Shown here: one piece after another, positions 16,957 through 26,738 of the stretch | How positions within the stretch are numbered: the first letter of the stretch is position 1 | How the letters are laid out: every line of letters starts with the position of its first letter | Notes under the pieces: model-generated | Seen by the model: only the letters and a program-made list of their open reading frames with translations | Databases searched by the model: none | Told to the model about the DNA's origin: nothing | Assembly (NCBI RefSeq): GCF_003885105.1 | Contig: NZ_QWZQ01000006.1 | Span: forward strand, 1-64,000 | Direction of reading: 5' to 3' | DNA from: Lactiplantibacillus garii | GTDB taxonomy: Bacteria; Bacillota; Bacilli; Lactobacillales; Lactobacillaceae | DNA: 64,000 nt | Translations under genes and position numbers: made by a program

Positions 16957-17790
16957 ATGGATTTACAGCAAACGTTAGCAAGGGTGCTGGTTGCTGACCT
17001 GCAACCAATTAAACATTCGTCCTATAACCAAATGTTTACGGGGGTTAGCCAGCTTTTCGGGACCACGGTATTTGTTAAGGTATTCGCACGACAACGTCAA
17101 GGCAAGTTTGAGGTTGAACGGCAAGTGAATCAACAACTTAATGACCGGGTATTAACGAGCTGGGAACTGTCCAGTGGAGAGTGGGTGTTGGTGATGCGCA
17201 ACCTGAAATTGAAACCGTTGTCAGAACTGACGTCCCCGATTTTGGAAACGATGGGTGCGACGTTGCGGCGGTTTCATGATCAGGTTAAGTTGCCCCCCAG
17301 TCAGTTAGCCGCGTGTGATTTTGACGCGACGGCCCGTCGGATTACCGAACTGGCAACGAGTTCAATTAGTGCGCAGTTGACCGGTGCCCTCGGTTGGTTT
17401 AGTCAGCACTACTCCGATTTGCGGGCTGAATGTCGGCAATTGCCCGTTGTTTGTCTACACGGCGACGTGGGAAAACGTAACTATCGGTTGGTAAAGGGGC
17501 ACGTTGAGTTAATTGATTTTGAACGCTGCCGTCACGGGTACGTTCAAGAAGATTTACAGAAGCTTTTTTACCAAGACTTTGCGGGAAATCCCGCGGCCAT
17601 CGCGGCGTTTCAACGGGGATATGGTCCCACGCCCACCACGCCGCCCCTTGTGATGAACTGGCTAAGATTACAGTGTTGTGCGGGAATTTTTACTTACACG
17701 CAACACTTCTCCGCCCCTCAATTTGAAGCGGTGGGACGGGCCATTTTGGCCGACGTTTTAACTGGAATTGCCGGCAGTTCGACTGAGTAA
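16957..17790 (+). CDS. Aminoglycoside phosphotransferase / choline kinase-like protein
   Basis: A 277-residue protein with a kinase fold. CLHGDVGKRNY (about residues 167-177) is the catalytic loop HGDxxxxN, with Asp as the base, and LIDFERC (about 188-194) contains the metal-binding Asp. The N-lobe includes VFVKVFARQ with a likely ATP-contacting lysine. The family phosphorylates aminoglycosides, choline, sugars or amino-acid-like substrates, and sequence alone does not tell which; a resistance role should not be assumed. A TATAAT at 16922-16927 and GGGGAGGGG before ATG 16957 support independent expression. Confidence 0.75.
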   Translation: MDLQQTLARVLVADLQPIKHSSYNQMFTGVSQLFGTTVFVKVFARQRQGKFEVERQVNQQLNDRVLTSWELSSGEWVLVMRNLKLKPLSELTSPILETMGATLRRFHDQVKLPPSQLAACDFDATARRITELATSSISAQLTGALGWFSQHYSDLRAECRQLPVVCLHGDVGKRNYRLVKGHVELIDFERCRHGYVQEDLQKLFYQDFAGNPAAIAAFQRGYGPTPTTPPLVMNWLRLQCCAGIFTYTQHFSAPQFEAVGRAILADVLTGIAGSSTE

Positions 17791-18056
17791 AAAAATTTAC
17801 GCGTAGTTGGGTCCGTTGAGGATTACGGGGGCGTGACGTTGATTTTAAATGGTGTAAGCGGGAGTTAGCACAACTTTTTTTAAAAGTGGAGCGCCGTAAA
17901 ATGCGGGCTAAATGGTAAAAGCTTGTTCACAATCAAAATACTATCCTGGCGAGGAATAACGTATACTAAGTTTATTAACTACAAACACTACCAGTTGTGT
18001 TTATACATGGTTGGTAGTCTAAATGTGGTGTAATTTGGAAGAAATGGGGTAACGGC

Positions 18057-18845
18057 ATGTCAACACTAGTCATTAAAGATTTAAAGGTCAGCGTGACCGA
18101 AAACGAAGAGGAACGTTTAATTTTAAAGGGGGTCAATTTAACCCTCAATACGGGTGAGACCCACGCCATTATGGGGCCCAATGGTACCGGGAAATCCACG
18201 CTTTCTGAAACAATCATGGGTAACCCGGCGTACCACGTTGTGAGTGGCTCGGTAACCTTGGACGGTGAAGACTTGTTAAGTCAAACGGTCGATCAACGGG
18301 CCCGGGCCGGCCTGTTCTTAGCCATGCAGTACCCGGCTGAGATCAAGGGGGTCACTAACGTCGAATTTTTACGGGCCGCCATCAACGCCCGGCGTGCGAA
18401 GGACGATCCCATTAGTGTGACCGACTTCTTAGCCGACTTGGACCATAACTTGGAACTATTGAACATGACCCCGGAAATGGCGGAACGTTACTTAAACGAA
18501 GGCTTTTCTGGTGGTGAAAAGAAGCGTAACGAAATTTTGCAATTATTGATGATCAAGCCCAAGTTTGCCATCTTGGATGAAATTGACTCCGGCTTGGACA
18601 TTGACGCCTTACAAGTGGTGGCTAAGGGGGTCAACGCCTTAGCTAGCCCCGATTTTGGGACCTTAATGATCACGCACTACCAACGGTTATTGAACTATAT
18701 CGTCCCCGACTACGTCCACGTCATGATGGGCGGGCGCATTGTCAAAACCGGGGATGCCGACTTAGCAAATAAGTTGGAAGCGGAAGGCTACGCCGGTTTA
18801 CGCGATGAACTTGGTCTAAACGTCGCTTTAACGGACGACGAGTAG
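18057..18845 (+). CDS. sufC: Fe-S cluster assembly ATPase SufC
   Basis: A 262-residue cytoplasmic ABC-type ATPase. Walker A is GPNGTGKST (about 40-48), the signature is FSGGEKKRNE and Walker B is FAILDEIDSGLD. The SGGEKKRNE/EIDSGLDID combination is specific to SufC. It powers the SufBCD scaffold that builds Fe-S clusters. It is the first gene of a six-gene operon (sufC-D-S-U-B-DUF59), the usual Firmicutes order. A TATACT at 17962-17967 is the likely -10 box, and a 7-bp hairpin (ACTACCA/TGGTAGT) lies in the leader at about 17986-18018. Confidence 0.95.
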   Translation: MSTLVIKDLKVSVTENEEERLILKGVNLTLNTGETHAIMGPNGTGKSTLSETIMGNPAYHVVSGSVTLDGEDLLSQTVDQRARAGLFLAMQYPAEIKGVTNVEFLRAAINARRAKDDPISVTDFLADLDHNLELLNMTPEMAERYLNEGFSGGEKKRNEILQLLMIKPKFAILDEIDSGLDIDALQVVAKGVNALASPDFGTLMITHYQRLLNYIVPDYVHVMMGGRIVKTGDADLANKLEAEGYAGLRDELGLNVALTDDE

Positions 18846-18856
18846 GGGGTGGCAAG

Positions 18857-20137
18857 ATGCAAACAGCAACGATGTTAGCCGGAGTTCAGGATTACAGTCA
18901 AACCCAAACCGAACCCGGCTGGTTAACGAAGCTCCGTACGCAGGCGGTCGCCGACTACGCCACGCTCGCACTACCAGTATTTGAAAAAATTAACTACCGT
19001 TCGTGGCCACTCCTAGACGTGCAGGCACCGGAAGTAACGGCAAATCCGGGACTTACCGAAGAACTGAGCGCGCGGGGACGGGAAACTAATTTTTTCAGTG
19101 TTGGTGATACGACTGTGCGGGTAAAATTACCCGCAGACGCCGCGGACCAGGGCGTGATCCTATGCGATTTACGGACTGCGATTCGGAAGCACGGGGACTT
19201 AGTTAAAGCCAACCTGTTTACGCAGGCGTTAAAACCAGACGCTGATAAACTGACGGCGCTGAACGCGGCACTCATGACCAACGGCTTTTTCCTGTACGTA
19301 CCAGCCAACGCGGTTGTTAAAGAACCCTTGGAAATTTTACAATTAGTGGACCAGCGGCGCCCCCAAAACTTTGTCCAGCATAACTTGGTTGTAACGGCAC
19401 CGAATAGTCAGGTGGAAATCGTTCAGCGGCTTGGGAGTGTCGGAACCAGCGACGCCATCGTTCACATGGTCGTCGAAGTTGTGGCGGGCGCTAATAGTCA
19501 CGTGAGTTTTGCCGGAATCGATAATTTAGCGGCTAACACGACCGCCTACTTAAATCGCCGGGGGAACCTGAGTCCGGACGCCCACCTTAACTGGGAATTG
19601 GCGGAAATGAACGCCGGTCAGGTGATTGCCGACTTTGATACCGAATTGCGGGGACGGGGCTCGGAAGCTAATGTGAAGACCATCGCGGTGGCCAACCAGC
19701 AGCAGACCCAGGGAATTGATACCCGGGTGACTAACTACGGCCCCAACTCGGTTGCAAACATTGTTCAACGCGGCGTGATTTTAGACGCGGCTACCTTGAT
19801 TTTTAACGGAATCGGTCACATTGTCCACGGTGCCCACGGTTCCAAAGCGGACCAGGAAAACCGGTTGTTGATGTTGTCTTCGGCCGCGCGCGGTGACGCA
19901 AACCCGATTTTATTAATTGATGAAAATGACGTTGAAGCCGGTCACGCGGCCAGTGTAGGCCGGGTCGACGAGCAGCAGATGTACTATTTACGTAGTCGCG
20001 GGATTCCCGAGCCAGTTGCGCAACGACTAGTTATTCGGGGCTTCCTCGCGGGCGTGGTTACCGAACTACGGTCACCACGACTCCGCAAGAGTTTAATGAG
20101 TTTGATAGAAAGGCGGTTAGCGGATGACAACGATTGA
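18857..20137 (+). CDS. sufD: Fe-S cluster assembly scaffold SufD
   Basis: This 426-residue protein has the right-handed beta-helix core of the SufB/SufD family in its C-terminal two thirds, with the family's HGSKADQENRLLMLSS and DVEAGHAASVGRVDEQQMYYLRSRG segments. It partners SufB and SufC in the scaffold complex. It starts 11 bases after sufC behind GGGGGTGG, and its last 14 bases overlap sufS, so translation is probably coupled. Confidence 0.95.
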   Translation: MQTATMLAGVQDYSQTQTEPGWLTKLRTQAVADYATLALPVFEKINYRSWPLLDVQAPEVTANPGLTEELSARGRETNFFSVGDTTVRVKLPADAADQGVILCDLRTAIRKHGDLVKANLFTQALKPDADKLTALNAALMTNGFFLYVPANAVVKEPLEILQLVDQRRPQNFVQHNLVVTAPNSQVEIVQRLGSVGTSDAIVHMVVEVVAGANSHVSFAGIDNLAANTTAYLNRRGNLSPDAHLNWELAEMNAGQVIADFDTELRGRGSEANVKTIAVANQQQTQGIDTRVTNYGPNSVANIVQRGVILDAATLIFNGIGHIVHGAHGSKADQENRLLMLSSAARGDANPILLIDENDVEAGHAASVGRVDEQQMYYLRSRGIPEPVAQRLVIRGFLAGVVTELRSPRLRKSLMSLIERRLADDND

Positions 20138-21347
20138 TTATCGTCAGGATTTTCCAATTTTAAAAACGCGGGTCAACGACGAGCCGTTAACTTACCTTGA
20201 TAACGCCGCCACGAGTCAAAAGCCCCAAGCTGTGATCGACGCAATGGCCGATTTTTACGCCAACGGGAACGCCAACGTGCACCGCGGGGTCTACACCCTA
20301 GCAGCACAAGCGACCGACCGTTACGAGGCGGTCCGTGACCAAGTGGCGCAACTACTAAACGCGGCGCGGCGGGAAGAAGTCTTTTTTACCCGTTCGACGA
20401 CCGACAGCTTAAACTGGGTCGTGCAAACGTATGGTGAGCAGTTTGTATCCGCTGGCGATGAAATCGTCGTGGCCGTGATGGAACACCACAGTAACCTCGT
20501 ACCGTGGCAACAGTTAGCCATTCGTAAGGGCGCGACGCTCAAGTACGTGGGTTTACAGCCGGACGGGCAGTTGGATTTAGAAGATGCCCGTAAACAGATT
20601 ACGGCCAAAACCAAAATTGTGGCCGTGACGCAGGCGTCCAACGTACTGGGTGTGACCAACCCAATTAAAACGCTAGCCCGTTTGGCCCACGCGCAACACG
20701 CGGTTTTAGTGGTGGATGGGGCGCAGGCGGTGGCCCACATGCCAGTCGACGTTCAAGCGCTTGACGCTGATTTTTACGCGTTTTCAGCGCACAAAGTCTA
20801 CGGTCCGACCGGGGTCGGGGTGCTTTACGGTAAGTACGCTTTGCTGGAACAATTAACGCCCGCCCAATTCGGTGGTGAGATGATCAGTGACGTTGATTGG
20901 CAAACGACTGAATTTGCGGCGATTCCCGAACGGTTTGAAGCTGGTACGCCCAACGTCTGTGGGGTGATTGGCCTCGGTGCCGCGCTGACCTACTTACAAC
21001 GGGTAGGTTTTGCAACGGTTCAAACGATTGAAAAGCGGTTAACGGCCCAACTATTAGACGGCCTGACCCAAATGCCCGGAATCACCGTTTATGGTCCACA
21101 GACGGTCGCTGACCACGGTCCGGTAGTGGCTTTTAACGTGGAGAACGTGCACGGCCACGACGTTGCGACCGGCTTAGACCTGGCCGGAGTCGAGGTGCGG
21201 GCGGGGCATCACTGTGCTCAACCGCTAATGCGCTACTTGCACGTCAGCGCGACGGTCCGGGCCAGCGTTGGCTTTTATAATAATGAAGCTGACGTGGAAC
21301 GTTTTTTGACGGCGTTAAAATCGGTAAAGGAGTTCTTTGAATCATGA
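20124..21347 (+). CDS. sufS: Cysteine desulfurase SufS
   Basis: A 407-residue PLP enzyme of the class V aminotransferase fold. YLDNAATSQKP is the N-terminal signature, FSAHKVYGPTGVG holds the PLP lysine (about residue 223) and RAGHHCAQP the persulfide-forming Cys (about 358). It removes sulfur from L-cysteine and passes it to SufU. It overlaps sufD by 14 bases upstream, and its stop overlaps the sufU start by four bases (ATGA). Confidence 0.95.
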   Translation: MTTIDYRQDFPILKTRVNDEPLTYLDNAATSQKPQAVIDAMADFYANGNANVHRGVYTLAAQATDRYEAVRDQVAQLLNAARREEVFFTRSTTDSLNWVVQTYGEQFVSAGDEIVVAVMEHHSNLVPWQQLAIRKGATLKYVGLQPDGQLDLEDARKQITAKTKIVAVTQASNVLGVTNPIKTLARLAHAQHAVLVVDGAQAVAHMPVDVQALDADFYAFSAHKVYGPTGVGVLYGKYALLEQLTPAQFGGEMISDVDWQTTEFAAIPERFEAGTPNVCGVIGLGAALTYLQRVGFATVQTIEKRLTAQLLDGLTQMPGITVYGPQTVADHGPVVAFNVENVHGHDVATGLDLAGVEVRAGHHCAQPLMRYLHVSATVRASVGFYNNEADVERFLTALKSVKEFFES

Positions 21348-21802
21348 GTTTATTAAGATTAAAAGCCCTCTACCAAACGGTTATCTTGGAACACGCGCAG
21401 GCCCCCCACCACTTTGGGACGGTGCCTGACGCGCAAACGGTGACGTTGCATAACCCGACTTGTGGGGATGAAATTAACGTTCAGATGGTCATTCAAGACC
21501 ATCAAATTAAGCAAATTGCCTTTACGGGCAGCGGTTGTACGATTTCGCAAGCATCGGCCAGTATCATGACCGACGTATTAGCGGGACAACCGGTGGCGGT
21601 GGCTCAGCAACGCATCGCCAACTTTTCCACGCTGATCACGGGCGACACCTTAACGGCGGATGAACAACACGCGTTAGGTGACGCCGCGGTCTTAGCGACG
21701 GTTGCCGAATTTCCGACCCGTATTAAGTGTGCAACTTTAGCGTGGCACGCGGCGGATCAATTATTAACGATGGGGGATGACGCTGATGGCAGAACCAAAT
21801 AA
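21344..21802 (+). CDS. sufU: Sulfur-transfer protein SufU
   Basis: A 152-residue IscU-like protein. Three conserved Cys are visible in [18 protein letters not shown] and RIKCATLAW, with the Asp of CGD; in Gram-positive bacteria these bind zinc and accept sulfur from SufS. The long insertion between the second and third Cys is typical of SufU versus IscU. It is linked to sufS by an ATGA overlap and overlaps sufB by 17 bases. Confidence 0.95.
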   Translation: MSLLRLKALYQTVILEHAQAPHHFGTVPDAQTVTLHNPTCGDEINVQMVIQDHQIKQIAFTGSGCTISQASASIMTDVLAGQPVAVAQQRIANFSTLITGDTLTADEQHALGDAAVLATVAEFPTRIKCATLAWHAADQLLTMGDDADGRTK

Positions 21803-23201
21803 GGCACAAGCGGTCGTTGCCGGAACTGACAATTACGAGTACGGGTTTCACGATGACGTGACCCCGGTTTATTCAACGGGGGAGGGCCTTAACGAAGACG
21901 TGATCCGGCAAATTTCCGCGGAAAAACACGAACCACAGTGGATGTTGGATTACCGTTTGAAAGCTTATCAAATCTACTTAAAATTACCACAGCCCAAGGT
22001 TGGGCCGGATCTGAGTGGCTTGGACTTAGTTCATATGAAATATTTCCAAAAAGCAACGGACAAAAAGTATCGCGACTGGAACGACGTCCCGGATAAAATC
22101 AAGCAGACGTTTGACCGGTTAGGTGTTCCCGAAGCCGAACGGAAGTATTTGGCGGGGTCGAGTGCCCAGTATGAATCCGAAGTGGTTTATCACCGGATGC
22201 AAGAAACCTTTGAAAAGACCGGGATCATCTTTACCGATACTGATACGGCGCTCCAAAAGTACCCGGAACTCTTTAAAAAGTGGTTTGGTAAGTTAGTGCC
22301 GGCCAGCACGAATAAGTACGCGGCGTTAAACTGTGCCGTGTGGTCCGGGGGGACGTTTATCTACGTTCCTAAAGGGGTGACGGTGACCACGCCGATCCAG
22401 TCCTATTTCCGGATCAACGCGGAAAATACCGGTCAATTTGAACGGACCCTTATCATTGTGGATGAAGGGGCCAACGTGAACTACGTCGAAGGTTGTACCG
22501 CACCCAACTACGATTCGGATAGTTTACACGCGGCGGTCGTGGAAGTTAACGTCTTAGCGAACGCCACCTGTCGTTACACGACCATTCAAAACTGGTCGAA
22601 CAACGTTTATAGTTTGGAAACGAAACGGGCCCAGGCCCTCGAGAACGCGACCATGGAATGGGTCGATGGTAACCTGGGTTCTAAGATCACGATGAAGTAT
22701 CCGTCCGTTTATTTGAATGGTCAGGGTGCTCACGGCACGATGTTGTCAATCGCGGTGGCTGGACATAACGTTGACCAAGATACTGGTGCGCGGATGATCC
22801 ACAATGCCAAAAACACGACCTCGTCGATCGTTTCTAAGTCAATTGCTAAGGACGGCGGTGCCGTGGATTACCGGGGAACCGTGCGTTTTGGACGGCACTC
22901 TGACGGGTCGTTTGCCCACGTAGAGTGCGACACGATCATCATGGACGACCTATCATCGAGTGATACGATCCCGTACAACGAGATTTTAAACGGTAACGTT
23001 TCGATGGAACACGAAGCCAAGGTTTCCAAAGTTTCAGAAGCCCAACTCTACTATTTGATGAGTCGCGGGATTTCGGAACAAAAGGCGACCGAAATGATTA
23101 TCATGGGCTTCGTAGAACCCTTTACGAAACAGTTACCAATGGAGTACGCGGTGGAATTAAACCGCTTGATCAGTTTTGAGATGGAAGGTTCAATCGGTTA
23201 A
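21786..23201 (+). CDS. sufB: Fe-S cluster assembly scaffold SufB
   Basis: A 471-residue member of the SufB/SufD family, with [14 protein letters not shown], the beta-helix region with [19 protein letters not shown] (cluster-related Cys) and the C-terminal [22 protein letters not shown]. It is the main scaffold on which Fe-S clusters form. ATG 21786 is chosen over ATG 21777 because GGGGG (21772-21776) is then 9 bases away. Codon and base use match the rest of the operon. Confidence 0.95.
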   Translation: MAEPNKAQAVVAGTDNYEYGFHDDVTPVYSTGEGLNEDVIRQISAEKHEPQWMLDYRLKAYQIYLKLPQPKVGPDLSGLDLVHMKYFQKATDKKYRDWNDVPDKIKQTFDRLGVPEAERKYLAGSSAQYESEVVYHRMQETFEKTGIIFTDTDTALQKYPELFKKWFGKLVPASTNKYAALNCAVWSGGTFIYVPKGVTVTTPIQSYFRINAENTGQFERTLIIVDEGANVNYVEGCTAPNYDSDSLHAAVVEVNVLANATCRYTTIQNWSNNVYSLETKRAQALENATMEWVDGNLGSKITMKYPSVYLNGQGAHGTMLSIAVAGHNVDQDTGARMIHNAKNTTSSIVSKSIAKDGGAVDYRGTVRFGRHSDGSFAHVECDTIIMDDLSSSDTIPYNEILNGNVSMEHEAKVSKVSEAQLYYLMSRGISEQKATEMIIMGFVEPFTKQLPMEYAVELNRLISFEMEGSIG

Positions 23202-23202
23202 C

Positions 23203-23526
23203 ATGAGTGAAATTGGCACGAGAGAGCAGTTTAAAGCGCGGAGTATGGCCGCGTTAGCAACGGTGATCGACCCGGAACTGGGAGTCGACGTGGTTGGCTT
23301 AGGGTTGATTTACGACGTGACCTTGGATGAAAAAACGGGTGAATGCGTTGTGACGATGACGTTAACGATGATGGGTTGCCCCTTAACGGACGTCTTGGCC
23401 AATGGTATCACCGATGCGTTGACCCCTCTGCCGGGTGTTTTGACGGTCACAATTAACCTGGTCTGGTCACCAGCGTGGTCGATTGCCCGAATGTCCCGGG
23501 CGGCCCGGTTGCAGCTGCACGTTTAA
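23203..23526 (+). CDS. DUF59/MIP18 family Fe-S assembly factor (SufT-like)
   Basis: This 107-residue protein contains DPELGVDVVGLGLIYDV and TMMGCPLTDVL, the two hallmarks of the DUF59 family with its conserved Cys-Pro. Members assist Fe-S cluster maturation or delivery. ATG 23203 lies two bases after the sufB stop and has no strong ribosome site of its own, so translation is probably coupled to sufB. It closes the suf operon, and a gene-end terminator module follows. Confidence 0.85.
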   Translation: MSEIGTREQFKARSMAALATVIDPELGVDVVGLGLIYDVTLDEKTGECVVTMTLTMMGCPLTDVLANGITDALTPLPGVLTVTINLVWSPAWSIARMSRAARLQLHV

Positions 23527-23549
23527 AAAGAGAAAATTAAACATACTTG

Positions 23550-23690
23550 GACAAAACTATTGAAGCTAAGCTTATCGAATGAAATTTTCGAAAAGCCTAG
23601 CTTCAATTTTTTAGTCTGTGGTGTCGAAACGTGCGCTAAAAGCCAGTTTGTTCCGCATAACGTAAACTGAGCGGCTTTTGTCTCGCTCTC
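23550..23690 (+). repeat. Gene-end module, copy D, with the suf operon terminator
   Basis: TTGGACAAAACTA is followed by hairpin 23570-23612 (TTGAAGCTAAGCTT with AAGCCTAGCTTCAA, inner TCGA stem, T6) and then GTCGAAACGTGCGC, TAAAAGCCAGTTTGTTCCGC and ATAAC. The tail can itself form AAAAGCC/GGCTTTT. Same order and direction as copies C and F. Confidence 0.8.
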
Positions 23691-23716
23691 TTATTTTTTG
23701 AAAACGGACAAAATGA

Positions 23717-23744
23717 TTTACATTTCCGGTTGAAATACTATACT
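23717..23744 (+). promoter_or_regulatory. Promoter of the 23.8 kb acetyltransferase gene
   Basis: TTTACA (23717-23722), a 16-bp spacer and TATACT (23739-23744). Confidence 0.65.
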
Positions 23745-23778
23745 GAGTAAATTAGTAAAAGGAGATGGAGATGAGCCC

Positions 23779-24306
23779 TTGGTACAATTTGAAACGGAAC
23801 GGTTGCTGATTCGCCCCATTCAGGTCGCGGACCACGACGCCTTACAAGCGATGCTCTTAAATCCCCAAGTCGTAGCGTACTTACGTTACCAAACGCTAAA
23901 AACGACGGCGGAGTTTGATGAAGCTTTCACCAACCATTTCTTAGCGGAACCGGCGACGGTTTTTGGTTTGGAACGGAAAAGCGACCACCAATTCATCGGA
24001 TTTTATGAATTTCACGGGACAATTGGAACCGGTGAATTGACCTACGCGCTCGCACCGCAAGCCTGGGGTCACGGCTACGTTGCCGAGGCGGGCAACCGGA
24101 TGATGACGTACGGTTTTGAAACTTTGGGATTAACCCGCATTGAGGCCCACTATGCCAGTGTAAATCCGCGGTCAGGTCGGGTCATGGCTAAGATGGGCAT
24201 GCACGACGAGGGTGAGTTAATGACCTTTACTTTGGAAACCGGTGAAGTTGCGCACGTGATGGCTTACGGTCTCAGCAAAAGTGACTGGTTAACCGCAAGT
24301 GCTTGA
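23779..24306 (+). CDS. GNAT-family N-acetyltransferase (RimJ/RimL-like)
   Basis: A 175-residue protein. ETERLLIRPIQVADHDALQAML is the typical start of RimJ/RimL-type acetyltransferases; the acetyl-CoA binding loop is AWGHGYVAEAG (about 93-103), followed by LGLTRIEAHYASVNPRSGRVMAKMG. The start is TTG 23779, with GGAG eight bases upstream; no in-frame ATG serves. Likely acetylates a protein N-terminus or small amine; the substrate is not identifiable. Confidence 0.8.
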   Translation: MVQFETERLLIRPIQVADHDALQAMLLNPQVVAYLRYQTLKTTAEFDEAFTNHFLAEPATVFGLERKSDHQFIGFYEFHGTIGTGELTYALAPQAWGHGYVAEAGNRMMTYGFETLGLTRIEAHYASVNPRSGRVMAKMGMHDEGELMTFTLETGEVAHVMAYGLSKSDWLTASA

Positions 24307-24392
24307 TCCGAAACGGGTCTCAGAGGCTATACTAAACCCGTCAAGTTGATGAATGAACTTGACGATACTTATTTTTAAACACGCTCTAATTA

Positions 24393-24429
24393 GGAACCGT
24401 TCTTCAGCCAGAACGGTTCTTTTTTTGTT
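24393..24429 (+). terminator. Terminator after the acetyltransferase / small transcript
   Basis: GAACCGTTCT pairs exactly with AGAACGGTTC around TCAGCC and is followed by eight T residues. A perfect 8-bp hairpin (GTCAAGTT/AACTTGAC, 24340-24363) precedes it. Confidence 0.85.
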
Positions 24430-24529
24430 TTTCAGAAAAGACCGTAGTCACCTTCAGAAAAGTAGTGTAATCTAAAAGGTAACGTTTATTTTAGAATTAG
24501 CTTTTACATAATTTTTTGGAGGAATTTCG

Positions 24530-26038
24530 GTGTCAAAGAAAGTTATCATGATCGTCACCATTGCGTTGTTATTGTCTAACGCAATGAACGGCCTGGATAG
24601 TACCATTATTAGTACGGCGTTACCAGCCATTATTAGTGACCTGCACGGGTTACAATTGATGGGCTGGATCGTAGCGGTGTTTTTACTCGGTGGAGCCGTC
24701 ACGACACCACTGTGGAGTAAGTTGGGTGAACGAATTGGGAACAAACGGGCTTACCAAATTTCAACCTTGATTTTTGTCGTCGGCGCGTTGTTAGAGGGGT
24801 TAGCCCCAAACATTATTTTCTTGATTTGCGCGCGCACCGTGATGGGGATTGGGAGTGGCGGGATGACCGCCATCCCGTATATCATCTACGCTGAAATTTA
24901 TAAGGATCCAATCAAACGGGGCAAGGTCTTTGGTTACGTGACCGCCAGCTTTAGTACCGCCGCCATCATTGGACCGTTAGTTGGGGGCTTTATTGTGGAT
25001 AACTTTGGTTGGCACTGGGTCTTTTACATCAACGTGCCAATTGGGTTAGCCTCAATTGCGATTATTCAGTGGCTTTACCGGGCGCCAGCGGTTAAAGCGG
25101 TCAGTGATAAGGTCGATTACTTGGGCGCCGTACTGCTGAGCGGGGGGCTGGTCAGTCTATTAGTCGGGATTGAAATGATTGGCAAGTTGTCATTGGTGGT
25201 GGTGGGCCTCATTATTTTATTGGCCCTCGGACTGTTGTCAGCGTTAGTGGTTGTTGAACGCCGCGCAAACGACCCCATCATTCCGTTACGGTTATTTAAG
25301 AACCGGTACTTGCTAGCCGCCTTCGTCATGTTTTTCTTAATTTACGGTTTCTTCGTGGGCTTTAACGTCTACGTTCCGATGTGGGCGCAGGGGTTACTGG
25401 GGACGACCGCCGTCATTGGTGGCGTTACCCAAATTCCTGGGTCCGTCACCAACTTTTTAGGCGCACAGTGGAGTGGCAACATGGAACGCCGCTGGTCGAC
25501 GCGTACGGTCGTCATGCTTGGCTTTGTGCTGATGTTGGCGGCTTGCGGGTTATTAGCGTTTGCGGGCCGGCAAACGAACTACTGGTGGCTATTATTAGCC
25601 AGCGCGTTTCAAGGTTGTGGAATCGGGATCTGCTTTACCGTCTTACAGGTGAGCGTCCAGCAACAGGCGAGTCACCGGGACGTACCGATCGCAACGTCGT
25701 TTAGTTTACTGGTTCGGATGTTGGGACAAACGTTCATGGCGTCCGTTTACAGTATCGTGTTGAACCACGCGTTAACCAGCGGCGTTACGCATTCGGGTGG
25801 TCAGATTACGATGAACATGATGAACGAGTTAAGCGACGCCACCAGTGCCAGCAAATTACCGGTGCACCTGTTACCGGCCATGCGCACCATTTTGCACACC
25901 GGGTTGCACCACATTATGGGAGTCGCGTTAGTCTTATTATTGCTAGGGTTGGCTGTCAATGTTTGGGGCTTTTGTGCACCCAAGTCTAAACCGGTCCACC
26001 ACTGGTGGTCGTTTAGGTTTCGTCACAATTTAAATTAG
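24530..26038 (+). CDS. MFS multidrug exporter, DHA2 (14-helix) family
   Basis: A 502-residue protein with about 14 predicted helices. LDSTIISTALPAIISDL is motif D1 of DHA2 carriers, GERIGNKRAYQ the loop 2-3 motif A, and GPLVGGFIVDNFGWHWVFYINVPIG motif C and its surroundings, characteristic of drug/proton antiporters (EmrB/QacA relatives). The start is GTG 24530 with GGAGG seven bases upstream. No dedicated regulator is adjacent. Substrate range cannot be predicted. A weak hairpin terminator follows at 26047-26076. Confidence 0.85.
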   Translation: MSKKVIMIVTIALLLSNAMNGLDSTIISTALPAIISDLHGLQLMGWIVAVFLLGGAVTTPLWSKLGERIGNKRAYQISTLIFVVGALLEGLAPNIIFLICARTVMGIGSGGMTAIPYIIYAEIYKDPIKRGKVFGYVTASFSTAAIIGPLVGGFIVDNFGWHWVFYINVPIGLASIAIIQWLYRAPAVKAVSDKVDYLGAVLLSGGLVSLLVGIEMIGKLSLVVVGLIILLALGLLSALVVVERRANDPIIPLRLFKNRYLLAAFVMFFLIYGFFVGFNVYVPMWAQGLLGTTAVIGGVTQIPGSVTNFLGAQWSGNMERRWSTRTVVMLGFVLMLAACGLLAFAGRQTNYWWLLLASAFQGCGIGICFTVLQVSVQQQASHRDVPIATSFSLLVRMLGQTFMASVYSIVLNHALTSGVTHSGGQITMNMMNELSDATSASKLPVHLLPAMRTILHTGLHHIMGVALVLLLLGLAVNVWGFCAPKSKPVHHWWSFRFRHNLN

Positions 26039-26119
26039 ATTTTAGGGGCATCTCGGTTGTGGTCGGGACGCTTTTTGATTACGCTAAGAACATTAAATTG
26101 AATTAAAGGAAGCGGTAGC

Positions 26120-26656
26120 ATGCAAGCAACCATTGAGATTCGGCCCGTCCGTTCTGACGAATTGACGACGTTATGGCAAGTGGGGTTTAGTAACCCGCAA
26201 GCGGAGTGGACCCGTTGGAACGGCCCGTATTTTCACGACCAACTGCCGAGTCAAGCTAATTTTGAAACGGTGATTGGTCCCCGGGATTGGCTCATAACAC
26301 CCCGCAACTGGGTCATTACCCGAAACGGCGTGATTGTTGGCAGCGTGAACTTTCACTTCGTTGACGGGACGCTCCAACGCTGGCTGGAAGTTGGCATTAT
26401 TATTTTTGACCAGCAACACTGGGGCGAACACATTGGTAGACGGGCGTTAACGGCGTGGTTGACCCACTTATTTAACGATGTGACTAGTTTGCCGCACATT
26501 GGGTTAACGACTTGGTCAGGTAATCTGCGCATGATGGCCTTAGCCGAAGCGGTGGGGTTACACCAGGAGGCTCGTATTCCGCAGGTGCGTTACTGGCAGG
26601 GCCGCTACTACGACTCAGTTAAGTACGGTATTTTACGAGCGGATTGGTTAAAGTAA
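26120..26656 (+). CDS. GNAT-family N-acetyltransferase
   Basis: A 178-residue protein. IEIRPVRSDELTTLWQVGF opens the fold and QQHWGEHIGRRALTAWL (about 95-111) is the acetyl-CoA loop with the G-x-H-x-G spacing of this branch; GLTTWSGNLRMMALAEAVGLHQEARIP is the terminal strand-helix unit. ATG 26120 has AAAGGAAGCGG upstream. The target is unknown; it is unrelated in detail to the acetyltransferase at 23.8 kb. Confidence 0.75.
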   Translation: MQATIEIRPVRSDELTTLWQVGFSNPQAEWTRWNGPYFHDQLPSQANFETVIGPRDWLITPRNWVITRNGVIVGSVNFHFVDGTLQRWLEVGIIIFDQQHWGEHIGRRALTAWLTHLFNDVTSLPHIGLTTWSGNLRMMALAEAVGLHQEARIPQVRYWQGRYYDSVKYGILRADWLK

Positions 26657-26673
26657 TTTCACTGAGAAAACAT

Positions 26674-26702
26674 TTGTTCCCCTATCGAAAGTACGGTATC
26701 AT
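26674..26702 (+). promoter_or_regulatory. Promoter of the nuclease gene
   Basis: TTGTTC (26674-26679), a 17-bp spacer and TATCAT (26697-26702), 37 bases before the ATG. Confidence 0.65.
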
Positions 26703-26738
26703 AGACCAGTAATCTAAAAAAGATGGGGCGAAAAGAGA

